Assembly (NCBI RefSeq): GCF_009720525.1
Contig: NZ_CP043930.1
Coordinates: 6,274,001-6,338,000, forward strand
Source: Gimesia benthica
GTDB lineage: Bacteria; Planctomycetota; Planctomycetia; Planctomycetales; Planctomycetaceae
Reading direction: 5' to 3'
Length of the DNA: 64,000 nt
Part shown: piece by piece, positions 1 through 9,659 of the stretch
Numbering within the stretch: position 1 is the first letter of the stretch
Layout of the letters: each line of letters starts with the position of its first letter
Program-made: the position numbers and the translations under genes
The notes under the pieces: model-generated
What the model saw: the letters and a program-made list of their open reading frames with translations, nothing else
What the model was told of the DNA's origin: nothing
Databases searched by the model: none

Positions 1-757
1 CATTTCCGATTAACCAGGTTAGACAGAGAAAAATTTTGAAACGCCCTCCGCCGGTCTTCATGACTTCCGAAAATGGAGTACCTGCATATTTGGTAGCCAT
101 CTCCTGGAAGAAAAAGAGCAACGGAATTGCAATGATGAATGTAAAAATGAAGGAACCGATCCCGATCCCGTAATCATTTTCCCCGGATTTAATCAATACA
201 GAGAAGAGAATGCCACCGCAGATTGTCGCAATGATTGCAAGAAACCAGGGACTATCAGGAGTCGAGCCAAAGTTTGGTAGCAAAAACGGAACCATTATCA
301 TCAGGTATAAGATCCAGCCCGGGTTCATGTATTGTTTTAAATCCAGGATATTCTGGAGATAGGGTTCGAATGCGTCATTTGCTCCGTAGGCAAAATTGGG
401 TGGAGGTTCTGATGAGTTGCTAGGCTGCCCCTCTGTATTTTCTGAGATTGATTTCCTTTCTCCCCTTGATTGAAGGGTTAACTTTTCCGGAGCCGAATTT
501 GCCTGAACACTATCCGTGATGGAAGTAAGAGGAGGAGGTGGTGGAAGTCGTGATACGGCAACAGAAATAGCGTCTGCGAACACTTCCTTCCACTCTCTAA
601 GTGGTTTCCACTCATTCCCACCAACTGGACAAGCAAGGTTATCCGGAAAGAGCTCAAGTGTCCTGATACGTTCGCGTACGATTTCAACGTCAAATGGTCC
701 GTCTGGTATCTCGGCTTTTGCGATCCACCATTTGGGATCGACTGGTCCAACTGACAT
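1..757 (-). CDS. GYF_2-domain membrane protein (3' end beyond window)
   Basis: Reading the minus strand from the ATG at 757 gives 252 codons without a stop to the left edge, so the gene is partial. The first 60 residues form a GYF_2 (DUF4339) type domain, with KWW near residue 9, a GPF turn, and the pattern ACPVGGNEWKPLREW. A proline run and a polar linker follow. From about residue 140 there are hydrophobic stretches that read as at least three membrane helices. It is a tandem paralogue of the next gene: both place KWW after eight residues and share CPVGG-EWKPLREW. AGGAA lies 8 nt before the ATG. GYF_2 domains are thought to bind proline-rich peptides; the exact role is unknown. Confidence 0.8.
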   Translation of the reverse strand, partial: MSVGPVDPKWWIAKAEIPDGPFDVEIVRERIRTLELFPDNLACPVGGNEWKPLREWKEVFADAISVAVSRLPPPPPLTSITDSVQANSAPEKLTLQSRGERKSISENTEGQPSNSSEPPPNFAYGANDAFEPYLQNILDLKQYMNPGWILYLMIMVPFLLPNFGSTPDSPWFLAIIATICGGILFSVLIKSGENDYGIGIGSFIFTFIIAIPLLFFFQEMATKYAGTPFSEVMKTGGGRFKIFLCLTWLIGN

Positions 758-804
758 TACTCAAGTTCCTTTGTGGGCAGATAATCTAAAATGTGCTTTG
801 GGCT

Positions 805-826
805 TTTCCAGATGCATTTCTGGAAA
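805..826. terminator. Hairpin between the two GYF_2 genes
   Basis: A perfect 8-bp stem (TTTCCAGA and TCTGGAAA) with a 6-nt loop sits just past the stop of the upstream GYF_2 gene. There is no T-run after it on either strand, so it may attenuate or stabilise the transcript rather than act as a strong terminator. Confidence 0.4.
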
Positions 827-830
827 GAAA

Positions 831-2171
831 TCAAGAGCGTGTATTACTTGAGTAGATGTATATGGCTGCGATTATGATTAGCACAAAGACGATTCGACCT
901 CCGGTCTCTCCGAAGATACTTTGAAGAAATCCAATGATCACACTTTTGATGTCGGAACTATTTTTGACAGGTTGTTCATTTGATTCTTTTGAAACTGAGG
1001 GCTTTTGAGGGGGAGATTTCTCTGTGGAAACTGGAGCGTTCGATTTGTCTGTCTGTGTGATATCATAGTTATAAATCGAATAATCTCGTTTCAGCGGGTT
1101 TTTATCTTTTGCAGTTGGAGATTTCTGTTCAATCTGTCGCTGCAGTTCATCAGTGATCCCCCTGTAAAAAGTCAACATCGACGTGGGGCCGTTATCCAGG
1201 GGTTGATTGTTGAAGTGTGTAATGATCCAGCTGTCAATTTTCCATTCATCCTTGACTTCTAATAAATGAAAATAACCATTCAGGGTGAAAGTACCACCAG
1301 CTTCGTCAGGCATCGTAGATCGGTAACCAACTAAATACCCACCGACATCGGGAGCAGCTTCAGCTTCGTCAGTCAGTTGAATGTATTCAATCTCTTCTTC
1401 GTCTTCCTGTGATTCTGGAAGTTGCTTGAGAAGAGTTTCGAGAAGCTCGAACTGCCGAATAATCGGCATCATGTTAGATGTGGTATATTGTTTTGCTTCA
1501 TCGGGAGTATCAGCGGCCAGAAACTCACTACAGACATCCCGTGGACCAGTTGGAAGAAATGCAACGGCAAGTCCAGCCAGTTGAATCAGGGCCAACGGAG
1601 ATCCGGCTAGACAGGGGACTAACCAGCTACCAGGGCTCTTATTAGTCTCCGTAATGGATTCAAACTGTTCCTGCTGTTTCTCAAGAAACAAGTACCAGAA
1701 CGCGAACGCAAATCCCCCCAGTAGTAGTAGTGAGGCAATTAGGGAGCCTTGCGCGATCTGATCAAAAAAAATATCTGCGATGAGCCAGCCAATCCCCAAC
1801 CCCACGGGCCCCCAGACTGATATTTTCTGTTTCAGTCTTTTGCTGTTAATGGCGATTAGAATCCCCAACCACAGAGGGCTGAAAAGAAATCCCAGGTACC
1901 AGAGATGAGTCGGGTTCCAGGGAACTTTTCCTAGTTTTTGTGATGGTAACGGAGGGGGAGGCGGGATCTGTTCAGATCGATCTATAGTTTCAGCAAATGC
2001 GTCCCATTCTCTGAGTGGTTTCCACTCACTACCTCCAACGGGGCACGCCAGTTGATCGTTTCTCAGGTTGGACTGGGATACGCGTGCGAGAATTTCTTCT
2101 ACAGAAAATGGCCCCTCATGCTGATTGCCATTCGCCAGCCACCATTTGGAATCAACCTCTTGGAATTCCAT
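831..2171 (-). CDS. GYF_2-domain multi-pass membrane protein
   Basis: This 447-aa protein has an N-terminal GYF_2 (DUF4339) domain (residues about 5-55: KWW, GPFSVEEIL, ACPVGGSEWKPLREW) and then a proline run. Four or so hydrophobic segments lie at about 85-195, then a soluble region of about 170 residues that looks like a nuclear transport factor 2 or LolA-like fold (low confidence), and a final C-terminal membrane helix. The start at 2171 is chosen over the ATG at 2186 and a TTG at 2189 for two reasons. GGGAG lies 8 nt upstream, and the resulting N-terminus matches its downstream paralogue residue for residue up to KWW. Probably an inner-membrane protein of unknown function. Confidence 0.8.
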   Translation of the reverse strand: MEFQEVDSKWWLANGNQHEGPFSVEEILARVSQSNLRNDQLACPVGGSEWKPLREWDAFAETIDRSEQIPPPPPLPSQKLGKVPWNPTHLWYLGFLFSPLWLGILIAINSKRLKQKISVWGPVGLGIGWLIADIFFDQIAQGSLIASLLLLGGFAFAFWYLFLEKQQEQFESITETNKSPGSWLVPCLAGSPLALIQLAGLAVAFLPTGPRDVCSEFLAADTPDEAKQYTTSNMMPIIRQFELLETLLKQLPESQEDEEEIEYIQLTDEAEAAPDVGGYLVGYRSTMPDEAGGTFTLNGYFHLLEVKDEWKIDSWIITHFNNQPLDNGPTSMLTFYRGITDELQRQIEQKSPTAKDKNPLKRDYSIYNYDITQTDKSNAPVSTEKSPPQKPSVSKESNEQPVKNSSDIKSVIIGFLQSIFGETGGRIVFVLIIIAAIYIYSSNTRS

Positions 2172-2280
2172 ATCACTCACTCCCATCAAATACTTCTCAT
2201 TTTTTTCAGCAAATGAGAAACTGAGAATCGCGAGTGTCGATGAAGCTGGTTAGCAAAAAAAAGGACGCTGGACCAGGCCC

Positions 2281-2469
2281 GCTCCTCAGACCCCGACCAA
2301 GGGGCGTACAGAACAGTACCTGGCCAACGCCCCGTACGGGGCGCGGCTCAAGCACTGCTTCTGTACATACAAGAGCTTTGTGAGCTCAGGTTGGTCGTTT
2401 CTGAGGAAGCAGTTCTTGACGCTCGCGCGTCATTTCGGTTGTATTGTTTCGTGGCCATTCTGAGCCACG
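2281..2469. other. Densely palindromic non-coding segment
   Basis: The stretch between the GYF_2 gene start and 2857 has no gene. Its first part is richer in GC than its surroundings and is full of inverted repeats. Outer arms lie at 2281-2300 and 2391-2410. A perfect 16-bp palindrome is at 2328-2343, and GGGGCGT at 2301-2307 could pair instead with ACGCCCC at 2327-2333. A second imperfect pair is 2345-2360 with 2407-2422. Tight hairpins are at 2417-2432 and 2450-2469. It could be a leader RNA of the GYF_2 gene or a decayed mobile element. From 2470 to 2857 I see nothing that I can name. Confidence 0.5.
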
Positions 2470-2857
2470 ACTATTAAATCTTATTCTCCTTAATGAAAAT
2501 TTGTGCTCAGTATTTCACTGACCATTTTGTTCGAAATAATCAAGGTAACCTCAATTTCTAACACTTCTATTCCTATTTAAAACAAAATACGCATTGCATT
2601 TGCTTGAGTCAATGGACGAGGGAACAAATGACAATGTCATTTAATCTGAAAGGGACTTTGAAAATTATTTTATCACTCCATCGGTATATTGGAAAATTCC
2701 GAGCCACGGATGTCCTATACGTTGTCACTACAGTGATGTGTCGAGTTTGCAAGGTATTCCGCATTTGCGAAGTAGAGTAACGTTTGTCGAATCCAGTTGA
2801 CTCAGGACCTCTGCCACTTCAATGCGTACTGTGGTAAGGTCAATTTTCTGAGCACGA

Positions 2858-3427
2858 TTACAACTTCTTTGCTTTTTTCAATCCTTTTTCGACAAGACGC
2901 TGATAGGCAGCATTGTCTTCAGAATGGAAGTCAGCATGCAGTGGATCGTGAAACAACAAGTTCTCAATGGGAAGTTCGAATTCGCGTTCCCATTCGAGAT
3001 AATCACCGATGTATCGATCTTTGACGACCTTTGGGCCAGAAACACATAGTTTCAGTTTCTTTGTCTTCTCGCCATCAATATATGCATCGTTGACTTCAAG
3101 GACTTCGACAATTGTGTTCTTGCCGCGATTGTAAATGGCTAGCATAAATCGCGTGCTTTCTGCAAACGATAACCATTGTTCTTCGGCGGCAAGCAGTTCA
3201 GGACCGCATTCTTTTTCGTATTCTGCTTGGGCCTTTTCCGCCTGATTTCGGTTGATGTGTTCGCGTTTGCGTTTAACTTTCGGGTTCTTTCTTTCCACAG
3301 CATCTATCGCTTTTGAAACGTCTGATTTGCTCATGCGCGGTGTGACGGCTATGCCAAGCTTACGCGCATAGTTCAACTGACGTTCAGTGGGGGGATTCTT
3401 CGGTTTCGATTTGAATAGCCCAAACAT
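2858..3427 (-). CDS. Hypothetical protein with SAP-like N-terminal motif
   Basis: The 189-aa product is soluble, with no signal peptide or membrane segment. Residues about 13-45 contain PTERQLNYARKLGI followed by MSKSDVSKAID. This helical pattern is seen in many phage and bacterial proteins at the ends of larger modules, and somewhat resembles SAP-type DNA-binding helices. A lysine-rich charged helix comes next, then a mixed alpha/beta half (residues 85-189) that I do not recognise. GGGA lies just ahead of the ATG. It is the first gene of the minus-strand island and has its own promoter-like region, so it is probably transcribed alone. Function unknown. Confidence 0.65.
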   Translation of the reverse strand: MFGLFKSKPKNPPTERQLNYARKLGIAVTPRMSKSDVSKAIDAVERKNPKVKRKREHINRNQAEKAQAEYEKECGPELLAAEEQWLSFAESTRFMLAIYNRGKNTIVEVLEVNDAYIDGEKTKKLKLCVSGPKVVKDRYIGDYLEWEREFELPIENLLFHDPLHADFHSEDNAAYQRLVEKGLKKAKKL

Positions 3428-3456
3428 GGTCCCGGCCGCGAAATGTGTACTTATGG

Positions 3457-3520
3457 ATTATAACCTAATAGATAACCCCTTACTCTCTAACAAAATCCGC
3501 AAATCGCGAAAGTAAGGGGT
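3457..3520 (-). promoter_or_regulatory. Candidate promoter with overlapping perfect inverted repeat
   Basis: On the minus strand TATAAT occupies 3462-3457, 30 nt ahead of the ATG at 3427. A perfect 10-bp inverted repeat (ACCCCTTACT at 3475-3484 and its complement at 3511-3520) covers the place where a -35 box would lie. This arrangement suits an operator. The -35 hexamer itself is poor. The rest of 3428-3671 holds nothing else recognisable. Confidence 0.4.
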
Positions 3521-3671
3521 GTAGTGTGCCTGCTTTATTTAATGTCTGCTACAGAGGACATATGACTGCCACAGACTCTATGGAATTAAATATACAATAA
3601 TGAACATACGTGTCAAGTACCTTAATAGTATTCGTCTTGAACTGAGAAGGCATCTTACTACCTGTTCAACT

Positions 3672-4547
3672 TCAGAATTTTTTTTCATCAACAAAAGCCA
3701 GTCGTTGCAGAATTAACTCCCCGATGACTTTCGGGTTACGTTCGCCGATCCAAACATAGCCGTCATTATCAAACAAACCTGAAATTGTCGTGTCGTCAAA
3801 TCGCAAGGGCATTACAGAAGAGTCCCTTCGATTCATAATAAGCTCTCGAATCACACGCCATTCTAGACCGCACCATACTTTTTGTTCGTAATCAGCACAG
3901 ATAAAGACTGCAATCAGATCAGACTCATTCTGATAAAGTCTCTGCAAATATGTGTCGAGGTTGGGGCGAGCAAACTCAGCCTCATACCACTCATCGTAGA
4001 GAATCGAATTGCGCTGAATAGTGTTCTCCAGGCACTCCGCCACACTGCGAACATAATTTCTTCTTTCGCCAGGAAAAGAAAGTGCTACTTGAAAACGTCT
4101 CCTTTTAGCTTTCGACATCTTCTCAGCTTCTTTTTCGACGTGATACTTGTTCTGGTTCATGGATCCCTTATCAATAAGAAGCCTGAAGACTGTCCGAATG
4201 CGGTCCTGCTGACCTACTTTAAACAACGCTATTGGTGATACACTTTCGGATTCAACAAGAGGGGAGACCGACATAGTTCCAACGAGCCAAGACCAATTTG
4301 GAAGTGTTCCACCTAGATACGTATTCAATGCTTCGACGTCTATCAGCCACGAACCTTCGGATTTCGGCTTCAACCACGCCAGTTCTCGTTCTGACATTGA
4401 GGCTTCAACTTTCTCCAACACTTTTTTTGGAGAAAGCATTCCGTCAAATATGATGAAAAACTCGATTCCTTCGGGGCCATCTACGTGATGGCAAATCCAC
4501 GTGAAACCTTTCAAACCAGAGAACATATTTCCTTGAAAACGAATCAA
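3672..4547 (-). CDS. TIR-domain protein with unrecognised N-terminal domain
   Basis: Residues about 150-285 of this 291-aa protein form a bacterial TIR domain. The visible elements are RFQVALSFPGERR, then LYDEWYEAEFARPNLDTYL, then IAVFICADYEQKVWCGLEW, with Glu229 in the WCxxE position that is catalytic in NAD-cleaving TIRs. Residues 1-130 form a separate domain (GFTWICHHVDGPEGIEF, SWLIDVEAL, LPNWSWLVGT). The same pattern recurs at the N-terminus of the protein at 10001-10876. The start is TTG at 4547, supported by GGAGAG 5 nt upstream; the ATG at 4526 has a ribosome site that is too close. The likely role is an NADase effector in anti-phage defence, with the N-terminal domain sensing or scaffolding. 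That role is inference. Confidence 0.8.
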   Translation of the reverse strand: MIRFQGNMFSGLKGFTWICHHVDGPEGIEFFIIFDGMLSPKKVLEKVEASMSERELAWLKPKSEGSWLIDVEALNTYLGGTLPNWSWLVGTMSVSPLVESESVSPIALFKVGQQDRIRTVFRLLIDKGSMNQNKYHVEKEAEKMSKAKRRRFQVALSFPGERRNYVRSVAECLENTIQRNSILYDEWYEAEFARPNLDTYLQRLYQNESDLIAVFICADYEQKVWCGLEWRVIRELIMNRRDSSVMPLRFDDTTISGLFDNDGYVWIGERNPKVIGELILQRLAFVDEKKF

Positions 4548-4632
4548 TGAAACTCTCCAAATTAAAGCCCCTTCTCACAGCGGCCTTCACTGACGCCATG
4601 GTTAATCGGCAATCATCCAATTACAATTTCTT

Positions 4633-4956
4633 TTATAGCGAGTCGAGTAGCTGTTGTCTCTCGAGAACCATGTATTCACCAACGGAAGGACCAATTGGAT
4701 CAATTACGATTTTGAAGTCTCTGGCTGAAACGGGCAACCTGCTCGGTGGGCATTCGATGTATGACTTGACGTGATCGGTTTCGGTGATGTGAATTATATT
4801 GCAATCCAGTTGTCCGCGTTGTTTGTAAAGAATCGCATTCTCTTCTGATGTAAAGAATGGCATCAAAAAGTCTTCGCCGGCGCGCAGGAACACGGCACCG
4901 GAATTGTCCTTCAGCAAGAACGTGTAGAGCGGCAATGGCAGTTGAGTTGTTGTCAT
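4633..4956 (-). CDS. Small hypothetical protein of the defence island
   Basis: The 107-aa soluble product begins MTTTQLPLPLYTFLLKD and contains FLMPFFTSEENAILY and a C-terminal FKIVIDPIGPS segment. Its alternating strand and helix pattern loosely resembles SseB-type or immunity-like small proteins, but I do not recognise the family. An upstream ATG at 4983 and a TTG at 4998 are in frame. I chose 4956 because the following residues look like the natural N-terminus, although no strong ribosome site decides it. The TIR gene follows after 85 nt in the same direction, so the two may be co-transcribed. Confidence 0.6.
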   Translation of the reverse strand: MTTTQLPLPLYTFLLKDNSGAVFLRAGEDFLMPFFTSEENAILYKQRGQLDCNIIHITETDHVKSYIECPPSRLPVSARDFKIVIDPIGPSVGEYMVLERQQLLDSL

Positions 4957-5224
4957 TTCAAAAATTTCTTTCAGAAGCAGCATCGACGGCTGTAACAAAA
5001 ATGATTCTGCAAAGCTATTTAGTTTGATTCGACTCTATATAGGCTAAGAAACATCCGGTAATGCTCGTCTTCGTAGGAAATAATTTATAATTGAGAATAC
5101 TGATATCTGGTCACTTTTTCTCACATGTACCGTTGCGACGACGGAGATGAATTCCGAAAAAACTGAAAACTTACAATTACTCCATTCAAAGCCAAACTAG
5201 AGTCGTAATTCACAAAATTGCGTT

Positions 5225-8200
5225 TCACGTAAAATCAGGACATTCATTCAAGTTGAGGGAATCTGCAATCCACAAATAGCGTGCACTTCCAAGCTGTTGC
5301 AGGCCAGCAAAGAGCCTGTCTCGCCAATTGACAACCTGTTCGATCGATAAAATGGCTTTTTTGTTGAAGTCTGGTGTCGGCATGATTGCATTCTTCATTT
5401 GCACTAAGCTCGTCGTACATAAATAAATGTTTGGTCGACGCTCCAGAATCTCATCGTCATTTTCAGGTAGCATTCTTAGGACATCAGTGTAGGTGTCAAA
5501 CACTTCTTGCAATAGCGGTTCTGACCGTGTTATTTCGTGGTTGATGTAAAACTGAAGTATGGATCGCCCTAATTCATCGAGATCCCGGGGAAGCCGATCA
5601 AAATCCGCCATGTGATCAACATGATGGAACAGTAAACCATAAGCCGCTGCAAAACGGTCGAATACTGCCCAGTTTGGATGTGCCTCCCAATGGTCTAGAG
5701 CTAACTGTGGCCAAACATCCTCTGGTATATTTTCCGGGAACAATCGCCACATGCTTTCTATGAGATCAGGTGGCTCAATGTAAGTTACGCCTTTGAAATG
5801 TGGCACTGCTTGCCTTTCCAAGCTTTTTCCACAAACAAGAGGAACAAGTACGATTGATGACCACAGTAGTTCGATAGCCTTGACTTTTACTAATTTTTCG
5901 CGATCTGGCTCAAATGCGGCGACCAATTGATGCCACATTATTTCTATTGAGTTCAATGTCGCAATAGGATGAATCGTGTCGCAAGTGATCCACAGTGCAG
6001 AACAACCGTTCCATGGCTCGTTTTCCGTAAGAATTTGTGCCTTTATGCCCTTTTTTCGAAGTGCTTGAAGCGAGTTCTTCAGGCGGTTCCTGGTCTGAAC
6101 AAGCAAGTCACCAATTCCGGGAGCTTTTATAGTATTTCTTTTATGGAAAGGCGACTTCTTGTTTGATCTTTTCGCCATTTCTTTGTCTGTGACATCATCA
6201 ACGAACATACACCAAGTAGTCATAGTCAGGTAAAACTCTCGATGCTCGCGTTCACAGAACTCTACATCTGCACCGAGTAGTTGCTCGTATTCGAAGAATC
6301 TATTTGTAGTCCTTTGTATCTGTTCAACGGCGGCGCAAGCGTCCATGCCATTGATTATAGACAAGCGAATTGAACTCTCTTTGACCCCTAGCGCAGATAC
6401 AGTCGACAGCAGCTTGTCCTTGTCGAATTGTGATTTTGCATTCCGTAAGTGTGGCACGAGTACCAAGCAGTCAAGAGCTTGAGACATGAAGTTTCCAATC
6501 GTTCGTGCATACTCACCAACGGCTTTTCGAACAGGTGTAAATCGTCGCAATCCAGAATAACGTTCAGAACGAGGGTCTGTATCATTACTAATTGATGATT
6601 CTGTAATAAAGCCCCATTCATCGAGGGCCGCTTTAGGCAAAAGTAATTGCATATTAATTTTTCGACGGCAGTTGTCCCATTCAGCAGTATTCTGGAGGAA
6701 CTTCATTCCGTGGACGGGGGGGGCTTTCAATCGTGGTATTGATTGCCGCAGGTCATCAAAGGCAGCCAATACTTCTTCTCGTAATGATTTAAGCAACCGA
6801 AAGTAATCCAACCAATTGGCTGGCCGGAATTTATGTTCGGTATATCCACGAGCCAATGCATTAAAACGAGGTGGCCATGTGGCATGCAAATTCTCGGCTA
6901 AGACACCAGGTTTATCGGCTTCATCCCAGAATTGTGATACAAGCGACATGCGGTGACCGTAACCAACTGCCCCGTATCGTTTTTTCCCAGGGAAAAGATT
7001 ACTTAGCAACTCAATTCGCTCAATTGTCAAATCGTGAATAGTCGTTTTGGCAATCACCGAACTTTTTCCGCGGCTACGCAATGTAGATGACTGTCGATCA
7101 AGATTTATTGCATAATGGGCAATCAATGCATCGTCGGTTTCATCCCAAACGATGATTGCAGCCTCGTGCCGTAGGTACTTGAACAAATTATCCCAGTGTG
7201 CTTTGACCCATTCTTCATATATACTAGGAACACATGTTCGGATGCCTCGGACAAACTCACCTAAGAGATATACTGGAAGTTCTTCAAGTGCTTTGTCGAT
7301 GCAGTTTCCAGTTATTGCTTTACTTAATGAGGTATCGATCTGCAAATGTCCAATCCAAAATGCAATCTCTCCCATTGAATTGAAATTTTGGATGTCATCG
7401 GGGAACAATGGTGATTCGCTATACTTTTCTAGCCAGTGACGCAATTCGGAGAAAACTCTATCTTTGTCTGACTGCCTGGACTTGACGGAACGGGCATAAG
7501 ATGCTGCCATGGCCGCTTCTTTAGACATGTTCTCAAGCCCCTCAAACAACTGAAACCCTTTTTTCCCGAGTGCCTGTCCCAAGTCCCAATCGAGCATACC
7601 ATACCATCCATCTCCTAACTTCTGATATACCTCTTCCAGTAGTGCTGAATTTTCTTCTGTGTATTGTTTAATTCCATTCCACATAAGCGAAGTTGTAACA
7701 CCGTGAATGCCGACCCAAGTTCTTGGTCGAAAATCATCTAAGGCGGAAATAAGAGAGTGGGTTGCACCGGAGTTTCGTGAAAATGCACAAAGAAGAAAAT
7801 CTTGTAAATCCTCTTCGGCGATTATTGGTAAAGCTCGAGAAGCTGCTTCGGACCAAGGGGACACAACGGAGGCAGTAAGCACGTTTGAGATAATTTCACT
7901 ACGAATTGGATGAAACCCTTCGATATGTTGGCCATCTTCAGAGACGCGAATAAAGTATTCTTCGTTAAAAAGATCAATTGTGCGCTGTGGTGCAGAAAGA
8001 TCGCAGTAATTCAAGAGTATTGCGAGGTTTAAACGGGCTTCGTAGGACGTGGCGACGGCCACAAGTCGTAGAAGGTCTAATTCCCCCTCACTCCTTTCAC
8101 CTCGTATCACCGCGTCTTGTAATGCATTGATTTGTGCTGTAATTCGTTCCGCAAGAGATTCTTCCTGTGTAATGTAGTAAGCAAATTCGAACAAGGTTTT

Positions 8201-9508
8201 TCGCGTACCGAATTGGTTCCAGGCGTCCTGAAAATCTAGATGACGCGACTGTTTTACTTGTGCTCTCAAACGGTTGTAGATTAACTCAGCCTCCTCTATC
8301 TCAAAAGCGAGTTGAACTTCATAAAACGAGAAATCGGCTGCACTAATCCTAGCACGTACCCAATCTTCTTCACGAATTGTAATTATGATGCGGATTCCGA
8401 TAACGGAACTGAGTTCACGAACAACTTCGGTCCAGTAGTTGTCACCCGGTCTCACATCTAGAAAAATTAAAGTGGGAACTTCAACAGCTTCAGCGTGGCC
8501 GATCAATGCCAGTGCAAGCCGTCGTGCATGTTGAAGATTCGATGAAGTCAGGACCTCAAACCGAAAAGCCGAAGGTGCGAATATTTTTGCATATCGGTAA
8601 GCGAGAGTAGTCTTTCCCTGACCTGATGCGCTATGGACAACAACTACGTCATGACTATTGAAAGCAGCATGAATCTCATTCAAGATGCGGTCGCGTGGTA
8701 CATCAAAGTCCAAATTGACGTGGTCAAAGCGAACTCGACCTCCTCGATAGAACTCTTCTGCCAGTGAGGTAACATTGTCAGCGGTTTTATCTGTTGGCCC
8801 AATTGGAATGATGGATGTATACCACTCGTCGTGGTAAGCAGCACGCTGTGATAGAAACCTGCCAATATGTTCAACTTTTATGATGGCCTTACTTCTATCG
8901 ATTCTCAACTGTGTTTCAGAAGATGTGAGAAGCCACCACATCAGGAAATCGAATGCATTGTGGGCGTCTACTCCTGTAACGGTTTTCGATAATGCATTGA
9001 CAACGGAGTTTGTTAATTCTTCTTCAGCCACAGAACTAAGTTCGAGGTGGTTGATGATGTTCTCAGCCTCGGTATCTGTGAGTCCCGGTATTGTGTGCGT
9101 CTGCGTTGTTCCGTTTGCTAGCTTATACTCTCGTGTCTGAGATTTAGTTATGGTCTTTAGCACGCGAGACTTCGCGGCGACATCTCCTGAAACAGCATCC
9201 CGAAGATCAGGACCAATCGGTCCATACGATACAATCCGTACTTTTGTAGACGAATCAGTAGCACAGTAAGGGGCGATCCTCTCGTAGAAAGCTGATTTAA
9301 AGCTTGATGCTGCTAAGTTGTGACTATGATCCTTCACTTGAACGATTTCAACAAGAGTCTCAGCCGAGTCGAAGATCGCTAAGTCTTCGTTTCCTTCAGG
9401 TTGGATTACTGTACCTTCCGGTAAAGCATCATCAAAAAGGCGAAACAGAGCATAGAGTGCCTGCCGTCGATAGCCTCGATATGTTGCTGTTGGGTCATCA
9501 ACACTCAT
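5225..9508 (-). CDS. PD-(D/E)XK nuclease-STAND NTPase defence protein (Avs-like)
   Basis: This 1427-aa protein starts with a DUF4297/Cap4-like nuclease domain: YRGYRRQALYALFRLF at residues 10-25, then EGNEDLAIFD with Asp42, and EIVQVK with Glu54 and Lys59, a QxK form of the PD-(D/E)XK motif. A P-loop follows (SASGQGKT, 294-301) with a Walker B strand at about 346-351 (TLIFLD), as in STAND ATPases. The remaining 1000 residues are mostly helical and would be the sensor array, though no regular TPR or WD repeat stands out. The architecture matches AVAST-type defence proteins (nuclease-STAND-sensor), which recognise a phage protein and then cut DNA. The upstream ribosome site is weak. The 268 nt below its stop (4957-5224) hold no gene. 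Confidence 0.8.
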   Translation of the reverse strand: MSVDDPTATYRGYRRQALYALFRLFDDALPEGTVIQPEGNEDLAIFDSAETLVEIVQVKDHSHNLAASSFKSAFYERIAPYCATDSSTKVRIVSYGPIGPDLRDAVSGDVAAKSRVLKTITKSQTREYKLANGTTQTHTIPGLTDTEAENIINHLELSSVAEEELTNSVVNALSKTVTGVDAHNAFDFLMWWLLTSSETQLRIDRSKAIIKVEHIGRFLSQRAAYHDEWYTSIIPIGPTDKTADNVTSLAEEFYRGGRVRFDHVNLDFDVPRDRILNEIHAAFNSHDVVVVHSASGQGKTTLAYRYAKIFAPSAFRFEVLTSSNLQHARRLALALIGHAEAVEVPTLIFLDVRPGDNYWTEVVRELSSVIGIRIIITIREEDWVRARISAADFSFYEVQLAFEIEEAELIYNRLRAQVKQSRHLDFQDAWNQFGTRKTLFEFAYYITQEESLAERITAQINALQDAVIRGERSEGELDLLRLVAVATSYEARLNLAILLNYCDLSAPQRTIDLFNEEYFIRVSEDGQHIEGFHPIRSEIISNVLTASVVSPWSEAASRALPIIAEEDLQDFLLCAFSRNSGATHSLISALDDFRPRTWVGIHGVTTSLMWNGIKQYTEENSALLEEVYQKLGDGWYGMLDWDLGQALGKKGFQLFEGLENMSKEAAMAASYARSVKSRQSDKDRVFSELRHWLEKYSESPLFPDDIQNFNSMGEIAFWIGHLQIDTSLSKAITGNCIDKALEELPVYLLGEFVRGIRTCVPSIYEEWVKAHWDNLFKYLRHEAAIIVWDETDDALIAHYAINLDRQSSTLRSRGKSSVIAKTTIHDLTIERIELLSNLFPGKKRYGAVGYGHRMSLVSQFWDEADKPGVLAENLHATWPPRFNALARGYTEHKFRPANWLDYFRLLKSLREEVLAAFDDLRQSIPRLKAPPVHGMKFLQNTAEWDNCRRKINMQLLLPKAALDEWGFITESSISNDTDPRSERYSGLRRFTPVRKAVGEYARTIGNFMSQALDCLVLVPHLRNAKSQFDKDKLLSTVSALGVKESSIRLSIINGMDACAAVEQIQRTTNRFFEYEQLLGADVEFCEREHREFYLTMTTWCMFVDDVTDKEMAKRSNKKSPFHKRNTIKAPGIGDLLVQTRNRLKNSLQALRKKGIKAQILTENEPWNGCSALWITCDTIHPIATLNSIEIMWHQLVAAFEPDREKLVKVKAIELLWSSIVLVPLVCGKSLERQAVPHFKGVTYIEPPDLIESMWRLFPENIPEDVWPQLALDHWEAHPNWAVFDRFAAAYGLLFHHVDHMADFDRLPRDLDELGRSILQFYINHEITRSEPLLQEVFDTYTDVLRMLPENDDEILERRPNIYLCTTSLVQMKNAIMPTPDFNKKAILSIEQVVNWRDRLFAGLQQLGSARYLWIADSLNLNECPDFT

Positions 9509-9659
9509 GAATAAACTTCTACAAAGGGCGGGTACCTGATCTGGTATTATGCTTAGATTTCAGATTTCACAGGATTCACCGCTCCGGTTTCGTTGCTTCT
9601 CTTGCCTGTTTTCTCGCAAACGCTTTCTCTGTGATCTCCCAGTTTCTTGGACTCCTGAG

